From positions 1 to 51,510 of the forward strand of contig CACYHQ010000014.1 in NCBI GenBank assembly GCA_902774245.1: a stretch of 51,510 bases of DNA, written 5' to 3'. The translations under genes were made by a program, and so were the position numbers. The stretch is from an uncultured bacterium. GTDB taxonomy: Bacteria; Verrucomicrobiota; Lentisphaeria; Victivallales; UBA1829. How positions within the stretch are numbered: position 1 is the stretch's first letter; each line of letters opens with the position of its first letter. The notes beneath the pieces were generated by a model that was not told the origin of the DNA, did not search any database, and saw only the letters and a list, made by a program, of their open reading frames with translations. Positions 6,948-16,263 of this stretch are shown here, piece after piece.

Positions 6948-9452
6948 ATGGCAAGCAAAAATATCAGAATCAGAGATTGGGCCACGCAGTACGGCCTTCA
7001 GAACAAAGACGTGATCGCCGCGCTCGACGAATTCGGTTTCCCCGGCAAGACCGCGTCCTCCAACCTCCCCCCGGAGGCAATGGACCGTCTCGTCGCGAAA
7101 TTCAAGCTCAAAGCGGGCGAAAAGCCCGCATCCGAAAGCAAGCCCGCGCAGCCAGAAAAGGTTGCGAAGCCCGCCGCTCCGAAGAAGGCCGAAGAGCCGA
7201 AGAAGGAAACGCCGAAGCCCCAGCCCAAGGCGCAGGCTCCGGTCCAGCCGAAGCCCCAGCCGCAGGCTCAGCCGAAACCGCAGCCGCAAGCGCAGGTTCA
7301 GCCGAAGACCCAGCCGCAAGCGCAGGTTCAGCCGAAGCCCCAGCACGTCCTCGGCGGAAACGCCGCGAAATTCACGTCCGACCTCGACGACGGTGACGAC
7401 GATGCCATGCAGGGGCATCGCGAGCGTTTCAACCATCCCGGCGGCGGCAAGAATTTCCGTCACGAGACGCGCGGACCCGGCCACGACAACCGCGACAACA
7501 GAGGCGGCGGCCGCGACAATCGCGACAACCGCAACCGTGACAACCGCGACAATCGCAACCGCGACAACAGAGGCGGCGGCCGCGATAATCGCGACAACCG
7601 CAACCGCGACAACCGCGACAACCGTCCGAACAGCGAACCGCAGGCCGCGAACAACGTTCCCGGCCGCGAGGTGCATATCAAGACCCCGATCGTGGTGAAG
7701 GCGCTCGCCGACGCCATCGGGCGCAAGCCGAACGAAGTCATCATGAGCCTCATGATGATGAACGTGCTGGCGAACATCAACCAGACCGTGGAGTCCGAGG
7801 TCGCCCAGAAGCTCGCCGACAAGTTCGGCTGCAAGCTCATCGTGGACCATCGCGACAAAGACCTCCACATGCTCAAGAACGAGGTCGAGGAGACCGTCGC
7901 GCCCGAAGACCGCGTGTACGTCAGCGCCGAATCCGAGCTCAAGGAACGTCCCCCGATCGTGACCTTCATGGGCCACGTCGACCACGGCAAGACCTCGCTG
8001 CAGGACTGCATCCGCAAGACGCACGTGACCGCGTCCGAAGCCGGCGGCATCACGCAGAGCATCGGCGCGTCCGTCGTCAACCTCGACGGCAAGAACATCA
8101 CGTTCGTCGACACTCCCGGCCACGAGGCGTTCACGCAGATGCGCGCCCGCGGCGCCAACGTGACCGACATCGTGGTTCTGGTCGTGGCGGCGGACGACGG
8201 CTTCATGCCGCAGACGATCGAGGCGCTGAATCACGCCAAGGCCGCCAAGGTGCCGATCATCGTCGCCGTCAACAAAATGGACCTCCCCGAGGCGAATTTC
8301 GACCGCGTCCTCCGCAACATGCAGGAACACGACCTGATGCCGGAAGACTGGGGCGGACAGACCGCCGCGATCAAGGTCTCCGCACGTACCGGTGCAGGCA
8401 TCGACGATCTCCTCGAACGCATCCTGCTCGAAGCCGAAATGCTGGAACTGAAAGCGAACCCGAAGAACCCGGCGCAGGCATTCGTGCTCGAATCCGAGCT
8501 GGAACAGGGCCTTGGCGCGACCGCGAACGTCGTCGTGAAGAACGGCACGCTCCGCGTCGGCGACGCCATCATCTGCGGCCAGTATTACGGCAAGGTCAAA
8601 TCCCTGATCGACAGCCGCGGACACCGCGTCCCGCTCGCCGGTCCCAGCACCCCGGTCAAGGTCGTCGGACTCTCCGGCGTCCCGCCCGCGGGCACCAAGC
8701 TCGCCGTCTGCGAATCGCTCAACGTCGCGAAGTCCCTCGGCGAAGCCCGCGAGGCGCAGAACCGCGTGGAGACGCTCTCCGCGAAACCCGTCGCCGCCGG
8801 ACTCGAAGCCCTCTTCTCCCAGATGGAGGAAGGCAAGCGCAACGACCTGAAGGTCGTCGTGAAGGCCGACGTGCGCGGCTCGACGGAAGCGATCGTGGAG
8901 TCCCTGAAGAAGAAATCGAACCCGAAGATCAGCATCGAGGTCATCCATTCTGACGTCGGCGCCATCACGGAAAACGACGTGATGCTCGCCAGCAGCGCCA
9001 ACGCCATCATCCTCGGTTTCCACGTGCGCGTCAACCCCGGCGTGAACGACCTCGCCAAGAAGGAACGCGTCGAGATCCGCCTGTACAGCATCATCTACGA
9101 GCTGCTGGAGGATATCGAGGACGCCATGGCGGGCCGCCTGGAACCCGAAAAGCGCGAAAAGGAGCTCGCCACCGTCCGCATCCTGAAGATATTCCACCTT
9201 TCCAACGGCTCCGACATCTGCGGCTGCATCGTCGAGAAGGGCACCGCGAAGGTCGGCTCCAAGGCCAGGGTCTACCGCGGCAAGGAACTCCTGTTCAACG
9301 GTGAAGTGCGCTCCCTCCGCCACCTCAAGGACGACGTCCGCGAGGTCCGTGCCGGCATGGAGTGCGGCATCCGTCTGGACAACTTCGCCGATTTCGACGA
9401 GGGCGACACGATCCAGCTCTACGAAATCGAACTGAAGAAACAAACACTGTAA
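6948..9452 (+). CDS. infB: Translation initiation factor IF-2
   Basis: 834 residues. A small N-terminal domain (about 1-50) is followed by a disordered Pro/Gln/Ala/Lys segment (about 60-135) and an Asn/Arg/Asp-Gly segment (about 179-226) made of RDN repeats. The GTPase core shows G1 GHVDHGKTS at 342-350, G3 DTPGHE at 388-393, G4 NKMD at 442-445 and a G5-like SARTGAG near 478. C-terminal domains II-IV are complete. IF-2 places fMet-tRNA on the 30S subunit. GAGGAG precedes ATG 6948, 33 bases behind nusA. The low-complexity repeats are much more extensive than in most IF-2 proteins. Confidence 0.97.
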   Translation: MASKNIRIRDWATQYGLQNKDVIAALDEFGFPGKTASSNLPPEAMDRLVAKFKLKAGEKPASESKPAQPEKVAKPAAPKKAEEPKKETPKPQPKAQAPVQPKPQPQAQPKPQPQAQVQPKTQPQAQVQPKPQHVLGGNAAKFTSDLDDGDDDAMQGHRERFNHPGGGKNFRHETRGPGHDNRDNRGGGRDNRDNRNRDNRDNRNRDNRGGGRDNRDNRNRDNRDNRPNSEPQAANNVPGREVHIKTPIVVKALADAIGRKPNEVIMSLMMMNVLANINQTVESEVAQKLADKFGCKLIVDHRDKDLHMLKNEVEETVAPEDRVYVSAESELKERPPIVTFMGHVDHGKTSLQDCIRKTHVTASEAGGITQSIGASVVNLDGKNITFVDTPGHEAFTQMRARGANVTDIVVLVVAADDGFMPQTIEALNHAKAAKVPIIVAVNKMDLPEANFDRVLRNMQEHDLMPEDWGGQTAAIKVSARTGAGIDDLLERILLEAEMLELKANPKNPAQAFVLESELEQGLGATANVVVKNGTLRVGDAIICGQYYGKVKSLIDSRGHRVPLAGPSTPVKVVGLSGVPPAGTKLAVCESLNVAKSLGEAREAQNRVETLSAKPVAAGLEALFSQMEEGKRNDLKVVVKADVRGSTEAIVESLKKKSNPKISIEVIHSDVGAITENDVMLASSANAIILGFHVRVNPGVNDLAKKERVEIRLYSIIYELLEDIEDAMAGRLEPEKREKELATVRILKIFHLSNGSDICGCIVEKGTAKVGSKARVYRGKELLFNGEVRSLRHLKDDVREVRAGMECGIRLDNFADFDEGDTIQLYEIELKKQTL

Positions 9453-9468
9453 GCTCAGGAGGCGCATC

Positions 9469-9864
9469 ATGCCTCGAAACAACAGAAAACACCCGGTCGC
9501 CTCGGTCGACCGTCTCGTCCGCGTCAACGAGCTGCTCAAACGCGTGCTCGCGGACCTGCTGGAGACGCTCGGATACAACGAGGAACAGGGCAAGATCATA
9601 TCCATCACCCGCGTGGACTGCGCGTCCAACCTCAAGACCGCCAGCGTATACGTCAGCATCCTCGGCGCGAAGAACGAGGAGGAGGAAGCGCGCATCGTCC
9701 GCCGACTGATCGAACGCAAAGCCGAGATCCAGTCGCTCATGTCGAAGGAGGTCATCCTCAAATATACGCCGGTTCTGCATTTCGTCCTCGACCATTCCGT
9801 CGCGGACGGGGACCGTGTGCTCGACCTGCTGCGGCACATGGAGGACGAAAATGCCGGAGACTGA
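9469..9864 (+). CDS. rbfA: Ribosome-binding factor A
   Basis: 131 residues of the usual RbfA size and layout: VDRLVRVNELLKRVLADLL helix first, then the SITRVDCASNLKTASVYVSI strand pair, then the long helix and a KYTPVLHFVLDHS strand. RbfA is a cold-shock protein that binds the 16S 5' region during late 30S maturation. It lies 16 bases behind infB, with an AGGAGG-like site, and its 3' end overlaps the next gene by 14 bases, so the two are probably translationally coupled. Confidence 0.95.
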   Translation: MPRNNRKHPVASVDRLVRVNELLKRVLADLLETLGYNEEQGKIISITRVDCASNLKTASVYVSILGAKNEEEEARIVRRLIERKAEIQSLMSKEVILKYTPVLHFVLDHSVADGDRVLDLLRHMEDENAGD

Positions 9865-10855
9865 TTTCGCCGGCATGGCGGCCGCGCTGGAAGCCGTCCG
9901 CGACAATCCCGCTCCGATCCTCGTGGTCACACACGAGTGGCCGGACGGTGATGCGGTCGGCTCCGCGTGCGGACTTTGCACTCTGCTGCGGGACAACGGG
10001 TTCCGCGCAGAGTTTTTTCTTGCGGCGCAGATGCCGGACTGCTACCGCCCGTTCCTCCCGTTCTCGCCCGTCGAGTTTACGGCGAACGAGATCAACACGA
10101 AATTCTCGCTGGTGTTGAACGTGGACGCGTCCACGGTGAAGCGCATGCAGCTCGGTCCGGCAGAATTCGCGAACATCACGATCCCGGTCATTACGTTCGA
10201 CCATCACCCGGACGACGAGATGTTCGGCACGCTGACCTGCCTGGACCCGGAAGCCAGCTCGACCGCCGAGCTGATCTACTACTTCGCAGTCTCGCAGGGC
10301 TGGAAGATTTCCCCGCTCTCCGCCACGTTCCTGATGCTCGGAGTCGTGACCGACACCGGCTGCTTCAAGTTCACGAATACCAGCGCGAAATCGCACCGTG
10401 CCGCCGCAGCCCTGCTGGAACTCGGCGCGGACCACGACCGCATCATCAACGAGGTGTACCTCTCGAAGCCGCTGAACATGGTCCGGTTCGAAAGCGAACT
10501 TTTTTCCAATATCCAGACCGCGTACGACGGAAAATTCGCCTGGATCTCCGTCCCGCGCGAGCTGCTCGACAAATACGACGTGAACCTGCGGAATACCGAA
10601 CAGCTGATCGAGCTGGTGCGCGGGATTCAGGGCGTGGTCGTCGCCGCGCTCGTCAAGCCGACCTCCAACCCCGGCATCTTCCGCGTCTCCATGCGCTCGA
10701 AAGACGCGGAGATATCCGTCGGACGCATCGCGCGCGCCCTGAAGGGCGGCGGACACGAAATGGCCGCCGGATGCTCGATTTTCGCGAAAACCCAGGCGGA
10801 AGCCGCCGAGGTGCTACTCCGCTATGTCAGAAAAGAGATGAACCATGAAATATGA
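9851..10855 (+). CDS. nrnA: DHH/DHHA1 phosphoesterase (NrnA-type oligoribonuclease / pAp phosphatase)
   Basis: 334 residues. Metal-binding motifs are in the usual order: H28 with PDGD at 31-34, NVDAS near residue 93, FDHHPDD near 116-122, and a GGGHEMAAG motif in the C-terminal DHHA1 domain near residue 300. NrnA-like enzymes cleave short RNA oligomers and 3',5'-phosphoadenosine. This gene is often found between rbfA and truB. The start at 9851 is chosen over an upstream in-frame ATG because GGAGGA stands five bases before it. Substrate preference cannot be read from sequence. Confidence 0.9.
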   Translation: MPETDFAGMAAALEAVRDNPAPILVVTHEWPDGDAVGSACGLCTLLRDNGFRAEFFLAAQMPDCYRPFLPFSPVEFTANEINTKFSLVLNVDASTVKRMQLGPAEFANITIPVITFDHHPDDEMFGTLTCLDPEASSTAELIYYFAVSQGWKISPLSATFLMLGVVTDTGCFKFTNTSAKSHRAAAALLELGADHDRIINEVYLSKPLNMVRFESELFSNIQTAYDGKFAWISVPRELLDKYDVNLRNTEQLIELVRGIQGVVVAALVKPTSNPGIFRVSMRSKDAEISVGRIARALKGGGHEMAAGCSIFAKTQAEAAEVLLRYVRKEMNHEI

Positions 10856-11603
10856 CCCCAAACGCCACAGGCTGCCGCCTTTCACCCAGAACGGCATCCT
10901 CCTCGTCAACAAGCCGAAAGGATGGACCAGCCACGACGTCGTCGGGTTCTTCCGCGCGCGCTTCAACGCCGTGAAGGTGGGGCACTGCGGCACGCTCGAC
11001 CCCGCCGCGACCGGCCTGCTCGTCGTCGTGTTCGGCAAGTTCACGAAGTTCAGCCAGAAGTTCTCCGGCGAGGACAAGGTCTACGAGGGGACCGCGCTCC
11101 TCGGCACGCGCACCGATTCGCAGGACATGGACGGCGCCGTCCTCAGCACGACCGACACGTCGCACCTCACGGTCGAACAGGTCCGCGAGGCTTTCCTGAA
11201 ATTCCAGGGCGACATCATGCAGACGCCGCCGATGGTGTCCGCCGTGAAGCACAACGGCGAACGCCTCTATGATTTGGCGCGCAAGGGCGTCGAAGTCCAG
11301 CGCGAACCGAAGCCCATTACGATCCACTCCATCACGTTCAAGAAATTCGACCTCCCGTACGTTGATTTCGAGGTTGCATGCTCCAAGGGGACCTACATCC
11401 GCACGCTCTGCGCGGACGTCGGCGACGTGCTCGGATGCGGCGCGGCGCTCTACCGCCTGAACCGCCTCAGAAGCGGCGATTTCGAGCTGAAGGACGCGGT
11501 GGACATTGAGACGGTCAAGACCTGGGAACAGGAGGAACTGAAGGCCGCCATCAACGATTTCCTGTTCAACAAACTCTCCAAGATGCCCAAGTTCGCATTC
11601 TGA
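10845..11603 (+). CDS. truB: tRNA pseudouridine-55 synthase
   Basis: 252 residues, compact for the family. LLVNKPKGWTSHDVV near residues 19-33 and GTLDPAATG with the catalytic Asp52 are diagnostic. KVYEGTALLGTRTDSQD and the CSKGTYIRTLCADVG motif follow. TruB makes pseudouridine 55 in the T-loop of tRNAs. The extended C-terminal PUA domain of longer TruB proteins appears absent or reduced. It overlaps the upstream gene by 11 bases. Confidence 0.95.
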   Translation: MKYDPKRHRLPPFTQNGILLVNKPKGWTSHDVVGFFRARFNAVKVGHCGTLDPAATGLLVVVFGKFTKFSQKFSGEDKVYEGTALLGTRTDSQDMDGAVLSTTDTSHLTVEQVREAFLKFQGDIMQTPPMVSAVKHNGERLYDLARKGVEVQREPKPITIHSITFKKFDLPYVDFEVACSKGTYIRTLCADVGDVLGCGAALYRLNRLRSGDFELKDAVDIETVKTWEQEELKAAINDFLFNKLSKMPKFAF

Positions 11604-11634
11604 CGGGCGCAATTCATTTCAGGGGGACACGACT

Positions 11635-13263
11635 ATGCTTTATCTGAACAACGCCCAGCATGAACAATACGACAAGGCGCTGACCGATTACGCGGGGGGA
11701 AAACCGCGCGGATGTTTCGAGCTTGACGAGGCCGCGCAGGCGATCGCCGACGGCATCCCGTGCGACGCGGGGCAGGAGAAGGACCTGCTCGAACGCGTCC
11801 GCACCATGCTGAAGGACGACCACCGTGTTTTCGAGCAGGACGGACAATGCGCCCTTCGCACGAAGTTCTTCAACGGCGCGCGCATCAAGATCGTCCCGTC
11901 CGATTTCGAGCTGGCAAACGGCATCCTTCTGCCGGGCGACCGTTTCGAGGCGTTCAATCCGTGCGAACTTTCCAACGACGATTTCGAGCTGTACGCGCCC
12001 GGCGCGAATACGCCCGCCGAACTCACTGTGATCCGCTGCGATTTCGCCAAGCTCGCGCCGTACTACATCCTGCTCGGGCACGGCGGCATGATCGACGCCT
12101 TCGCCGCGGAATCCCACGACAACTACCTGCGGATGCGCTCCGCGAAGAACATCCGGAACGCCATGCTCGACGTCCCGGCGTTCGACCTGAGCGATTTCTA
12201 CATGCAGACCAATTTCCGGTTCGGCGACTACATCATCGTCACGATTGAGGATGCGGAAAACGGAAAATTCTCCCTCGAATACCGCCCCGCCGAGCTCGAC
12301 GCGTCCAACGCCGACAAGATCGAATGGATCGAACAGTTCGAAGCGGCGCTGATCGAAGTCTGGCACCGCAGCTACAACTACATCACGATCACCGAACAGC
12401 TCGCCGCCGGGTTCTTCTGTGCGTACTGCGGCGGAAACGACCTCCTCATGCACCCGCGCGTGTCGTTCGACGAGTTCCACCGGAACATGATCGAAGTCAC
12501 GCTTAGCAATCAGGACGGCGAGACCATGATCGTGCCCATCGACGAGACCAACGAACCCGGCGCGGACGCCCATTCCCCGCACGACGAGCACGACCACGAA
12601 CATGAACACGAACACGGACATGACGGCCACTGTTCGTGCGGACATCACCACGGCGGGAAGCACGACGTCATGCACGGGGAACACCGCGACGGTGCGCCGC
12701 ACGACGGCGATCCCGTCCCCGGACTCTCCGCAAGCGATTTCTCCGCCTCGTCCGGGCATCTTGACTCGCTGGACGCGATCCTGTCCGACGTGAACGCCCC
12801 GATCGGCTACATCGAACTTTACGCGTTCACTCTTGACGCCATCGCGAACGGCGTGGACTTCAATTCCTACCGCGCGTCCATCCTCGGGCTCATCGAACAC
12901 GATTTCGCCGACGACACGCAGGAAGTGGCGTTCCTGAACTTCCTCGACGAAAACTGGGAAGCCTGCAACGAGATCTACCATCCCGGCGAGGACGAGGCGA
13001 AAGCGCCCATCCGAGCCCGTCTGATCGAGCTCGACAACGCCCGGATCGCCATGACGAAGGCCATCCTCTCCGGCGCGGACGAGGACCGGATCAAACGCTT
13101 CGTCACGCGCGTGAAGCACTTCCACCGCGCCATCATCGACACGCTCGCGCTGCTGAACAACCAGGCGGACCTGCCGGAAGGCCCCGAGCTCGAGGCGTTC
13201 GAACAGCGCATCGAGGACATCGAGGACGAATGGGACGCCATTGAGGCGGACTTCGAGAACTGA
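11635..13263 (+). CDS. Unknown protein with His-rich metal-binding-like insert, in the translation operon
   Basis: 542 residues; I do not recognise the family. Residues 1-310 are acidic and mixed alpha/beta, with one CAYC pair at 262-265 that could bind zinc. Around 313-360 lies an insert of His/Asp/Glu repeats (HDHEHEHEHGHDGH, then CSCGHHHGG), which looks like a metal-storing linker. Residues about 370-540 are acidic and helical. There is no signal peptide or membrane segment, so it is probably cytoplasmic. It stands 31 bases behind truB and eight before the ABC-F gene, in the same operon as NusA and IF-2, suggesting a link to ribosomes or metal supply. The CAGGGGG before ATG 11635 supports the start. 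Confidence 0.75.
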   Translation: MLYLNNAQHEQYDKALTDYAGGKPRGCFELDEAAQAIADGIPCDAGQEKDLLERVRTMLKDDHRVFEQDGQCALRTKFFNGARIKIVPSDFELANGILLPGDRFEAFNPCELSNDDFELYAPGANTPAELTVIRCDFAKLAPYYILLGHGGMIDAFAAESHDNYLRMRSAKNIRNAMLDVPAFDLSDFYMQTNFRFGDYIIVTIEDAENGKFSLEYRPAELDASNADKIEWIEQFEAALIEVWHRSYNYITITEQLAAGFFCAYCGGNDLLMHPRVSFDEFHRNMIEVTLSNQDGETMIVPIDETNEPGADAHSPHDEHDHEHEHEHGHDGHCSCGHHHGGKHDVMHGEHRDGAPHDGDPVPGLSASDFSASSGHLDSLDAILSDVNAPIGYIELYAFTLDAIANGVDFNSYRASILGLIEHDFADDTQEVAFLNFLDENWEACNEIYHPGEDEAKAPIRARLIELDNARIAMTKAILSGADEDRIKRFVTRVKHFHRAIIDTLALLNNQADLPEGPELEAFEQRIEDIEDEWDAIEADFEN

Positions 13264-13270
13264 GCGGAAC

Positions 13271-15151
13271 ATGGCCGGCACCGTACTCTGGACAGGCGAA
13301 GGGATCAGCCTCGCCATCGGGACGCAGATCCTGCTCGACGACGCGAAGATCTCCATCCACGCGGGCGAACGCGTCGCGCTCGTCGGCAGAAACGGCAGCG
13401 GCAAATCCACGTTCATGCGCATCGTAGCCGGAACGGAGCAGCCCGCGACCGGCGAAATCACTTGTGCACGCGCCCTCCGCATCGCCTGCATGGAACAGGA
13501 CTGCGCGCGCTACCGCGACGTTTCCGTCCGCGACGCCGTCGCCGAAGGGCTGGCGTATTTCAACGAGATCCATCGGCAGCTCGACGCCATGCGGCCGGGT
13601 TCCGCCGAACAGGAAAAGCTCGAACGCATCCTCACGCTTCACGACGCGTGGGATCCCGCGCACCAAATCGAGGTCGTGGCGCAGAAACTGAACCTGCCGC
13701 CGCTCGATTCCCTCTGCGGCTCGCTGTCCGGCGGCGAACTCCGCAAGGTCATGCTCGCGCGCGCCATCGCCGCCGATCCCGACCTGCTCCTGCTTGACGA
13801 GCCGACCAACCACCTCGATATTGGGGCGATCACCTGGATCGAGGACTTTCTGGCGGACTACCGCGGCACGTGCCTCTTCGTCACGCACGACCGGTGTTTC
13901 CTGGACCGCATCGCCACGCGCATCGTGGAGCTGGACCACGGCAAGTTCTATTCCTGCGAGGGCTCCTACGCCGATTTCCTGGCCGCGAAGGCCGAGCGCG
14001 AATACCGCGAGGACCAGGCGGAATACAAACGCCAGAGTTTTCTGCGGCGCGAGATCGAATGGGTGCGGCGTTCCCCGAAGGCGCGCCTCCGCCGCAACCT
14101 CGGCCGTATCAAACGCTACGAGGAGACGGCGGCGCAATCCGCGCCTGACCGCATCGGCAGCATGGAACTCATCATCCCGAAGGCCGGCCGCCTCGGCAAC
14201 CAGGTCGTGCGGATCGAAAACGTCAGCCACGCCATGGGCGGGAAACCCCTCATCCGCGATTTCTCGTTCGAGTTCGAGGCCGGCCAGCGCGTCGGCATCG
14301 TGGGGCCGAACGGCGCGGGCAAGACCACGCTGCTGAAGCTCATCACGCGGCAGCTTACGCCCGACAGCGGAAAGATCGAGGTCGCGCCGACCGTCGTCTT
14401 CAACTACATCGGGCAGGCGCACCTGGAGCTGAACCCGAACCATACCGTGCTGGAGGAGATCGGCGAGGGCCACGAGTTCATCAACCTCGGCGACGAACGC
14501 GTCTCCATCCGCGGCTATCTCCGGCGGTTCCTCTTCGAGGATGACCGCGTGAACACGCGCATCGACCGGCTTTCCGGCGGCGAACGCGCCCGCATCTCGC
14601 TTGCGAAGATCCTCAAATCCGGCGGCAGTTTCCTGATCCTCGACGAGCCGACCAACGACCTGGATCTGCCGTCGATGCGCGTGCTGGAGGAAGCTCTCGT
14701 GGGGTATTCCGGTTGCCTCGCCGTCGTGAGCCACGACCGTTATTTCCTGAACCGCGTCTGCACGCACATCATCGCGTTCGAGCCGGACGGGCATCTCTTC
14801 GCCGGGCCGGGCGATTACGATTACTACCTCGAACACCGTCCCACGGTCAGGCAGGCGTCCGTCGCGCCCGCCCCGAAAAAAGACGTCCCGCCGCCGAGGC
14901 CGAAAAGCCCGCCGAAAAAGCTTTCCTACAAGGAGGAACGCGAGCTCGCGGAGCTGGAACCGGAGATCGAACGCCTTGAAGTGCGCGTCTCTGAGATCGA
15001 GGCGATCTTCTCCGCGCCGGATTTCTTCGCAAACCACGGCTCGGAATCCGCTGTGCTTCAGAATGAGCTGAACGGCCTGCGCGAAAGGATCGACGGTCTG
15101 TACGCGCGTTGGGACGAGCTTGAACAGAAAAAACAGGCTTTGCGGTCCTGA
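13271..15151 (+). CDS. uup: ABC-F ATPase, Uup type
   Basis: 626 residues with two ATP-binding cassettes and no membrane part. Cassette 1 has GRNGSGKST (39-47), LSGGELRKV and LLLLDEPTNHLD; cassette 2 has GPNGAGKTT, LSGGERARIS and LILDEPTNDLD. The linker between them is basic and helical. The last 90 residues form a charged coiled coil (KEERELAELEPEIERLE), as in Uup. ABC-F proteins act at the ribosomal E-site or on branched DNA. The start at 13271 follows the previous stop by seven bases; the longer in-frame start at 13241 would overlap it. Confidence 0.9.
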   Translation: MAGTVLWTGEGISLAIGTQILLDDAKISIHAGERVALVGRNGSGKSTFMRIVAGTEQPATGEITCARALRIACMEQDCARYRDVSVRDAVAEGLAYFNEIHRQLDAMRPGSAEQEKLERILTLHDAWDPAHQIEVVAQKLNLPPLDSLCGSLSGGELRKVMLARAIAADPDLLLLDEPTNHLDIGAITWIEDFLADYRGTCLFVTHDRCFLDRIATRIVELDHGKFYSCEGSYADFLAAKAEREYREDQAEYKRQSFLRREIEWVRRSPKARLRRNLGRIKRYEETAAQSAPDRIGSMELIIPKAGRLGNQVVRIENVSHAMGGKPLIRDFSFEFEAGQRVGIVGPNGAGKTTLLKLITRQLTPDSGKIEVAPTVVFNYIGQAHLELNPNHTVLEEIGEGHEFINLGDERVSIRGYLRRFLFEDDRVNTRIDRLSGGERARISLAKILKSGGSFLILDEPTNDLDLPSMRVLEEALVGYSGCLAVVSHDRYFLNRVCTHIIAFEPDGHLFAGPGDYDYYLEHRPTVRQASVAPAPKKDVPPPRPKSPPKKLSYKEERELAELEPEIERLEVRVSEIEAIFSAPDFFANHGSESAVLQNELNGLRERIDGLYARWDELEQKKQALRS

Positions 15152-15174
15152 GCAGAGCGACCACGGGGGCAGAC

Positions 15175-16146
15175 ATGGGCAGAAGTTTCGCGGACAAGCT
15201 CGCACGCCGTCAGCTCTACAGCCATGTTCCCGAGGCGGAGGACGGCGCCGCGCTGCCCGATTACCTCGCCGCGCATTTCAGCCGATTCGACCGCCCCGGC
15301 TGGATTCGGGCGATCGAAGCCGGACTCGTGACCGTGAACGACCTTCCCGCGCAACAGAATATGAACGTGAAACGCCACGACCGCGTGGGGTATTTCCCGC
15401 CGGAGACGCCCGAACCGGATGCCGAGCTGCATTACCGTGTTGTTTTTGAGGACGCCGACTTTCTCGTTATCGACAAGCCAGGAAATCTGTGCATGCATCC
15501 GACCGGACCGTTCTTCCGCCATACGCTCTGGCACCTCGTCGGCAGCAAATACGGCGAGATCCGTTTCGTGCATCGTCTCGACCGCGAGACATCCGGGCTG
15601 GTCATCGCCGCGCGCACGCGCCGGGCGGCGGCCGCCATGGACAACGGAAACACGCCCGTCCACAAGGAATACCTCGCGCTCGTGAACGGGGAGTTTCGCG
15701 GACGCGTCCATGCGGAAGGATATCTTATACATGAACAGGGAAGCGCGGTCCGCAAGAAAAAACGGTTCGTCTTCGCGGATTCGCCGGAAGCCGAAGCCGC
15801 GCGCCTCGATCCGAACTCGGAAACCGCCGAGACCGACCTCATCGAAGAATCGCATGTGCCGCCGGATATGACGCTGGTCCGCGCCATCCTCGGCACAGGC
15901 CGCCAACACCAGGTCCGCGCCACGCTCTTTTCGCTCGGTTTCCCGCTCGCGGGAGACAAGCTCTACGGTCCGGACGAACGCCTTTTCCTGAAGATCGCCG
16001 CGCAGAATTTGAACGAAGATGACCTCAGAAATTTGAAATACAGCCGTCAGGCGCTCCATGCCGCCGTGCTGGAGTTCCGGCACCCCTTCACATCCGAACT
16101 TCTCCGCTTCGAATCGCCGTTTCCCTGCGCCGAATTCGGATTCTGA
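15175..16146 (+). CDS. RluA-family pseudouridine synthase (RluD-like)
   Basis: 323 residues. An S4-like RNA-binding region (about 25-75, LPDYLAAHFSRFDRPGWIRA) precedes the synthase core. Motif II is HRLDRETSGL with the catalytic Asp136. Motif I (DFLVIDKPGNLCMHPTG) and motif III (GTGRQHQVRATL, then FPLAGDKLYG) are also present. The target could be 23S rRNA or tRNA. It is the last member of the nusA operon, 23 bases behind uup; a new promoter lies behind it. Confidence 0.92.
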   Translation: MGRSFADKLARRQLYSHVPEAEDGAALPDYLAAHFSRFDRPGWIRAIEAGLVTVNDLPAQQNMNVKRHDRVGYFPPETPEPDAELHYRVVFEDADFLVIDKPGNLCMHPTGPFFRHTLWHLVGSKYGEIRFVHRLDRETSGLVIAARTRRAAAAMDNGNTPVHKEYLALVNGEFRGRVHAEGYLIHEQGSAVRKKKRFVFADSPEAEAARLDPNSETAETDLIEESHVPPDMTLVRAILGTGRQHQVRATLFSLGFPLAGDKLYGPDERLFLKIAAQNLNEDDLRNLKYSRQALHAAVLEFRHPFTSELLRFESPFPCAEFGF

Positions 16147-16184
16147 AAGCAAGCTCAAAACATGGAAAAAGCGTGCCTTCCGCC

Positions 16185-16212
16185 TTGAAAACCGGAAAAG
16201 GTATGCTACATT
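16185..16212 (+). promoter_or_regulatory. Promoter of the GH30 gene
   Basis: TTGAAA (16185-16190) and TACATT (16207-16212) are 16 bp apart in an AT-rich gap of 117 bases, about 50 bases before the GH30 start. No operator-like palindrome is evident. Confidence 0.55.
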
Positions 16213-16263
16213 GAATCATATTCCTCGCAATAAGCTCGAAACCCCGGAAAGGAATCCCCGGCC

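Noticed and set aside
7483..7626. A CRISPR-like array
   Set aside because: The repeats are in frame, encode RDN units inside IF-2 and have no unique spacers.
5628..9839. A 1403-codon open frame on the minus strand opposite nusA, infB and rbfA
   Set aside because: These plus-strand genes are certain; the antisense frame is a by-product of third-position GC and contains only low-complexity Arg/Val/Leu-rich sequence.
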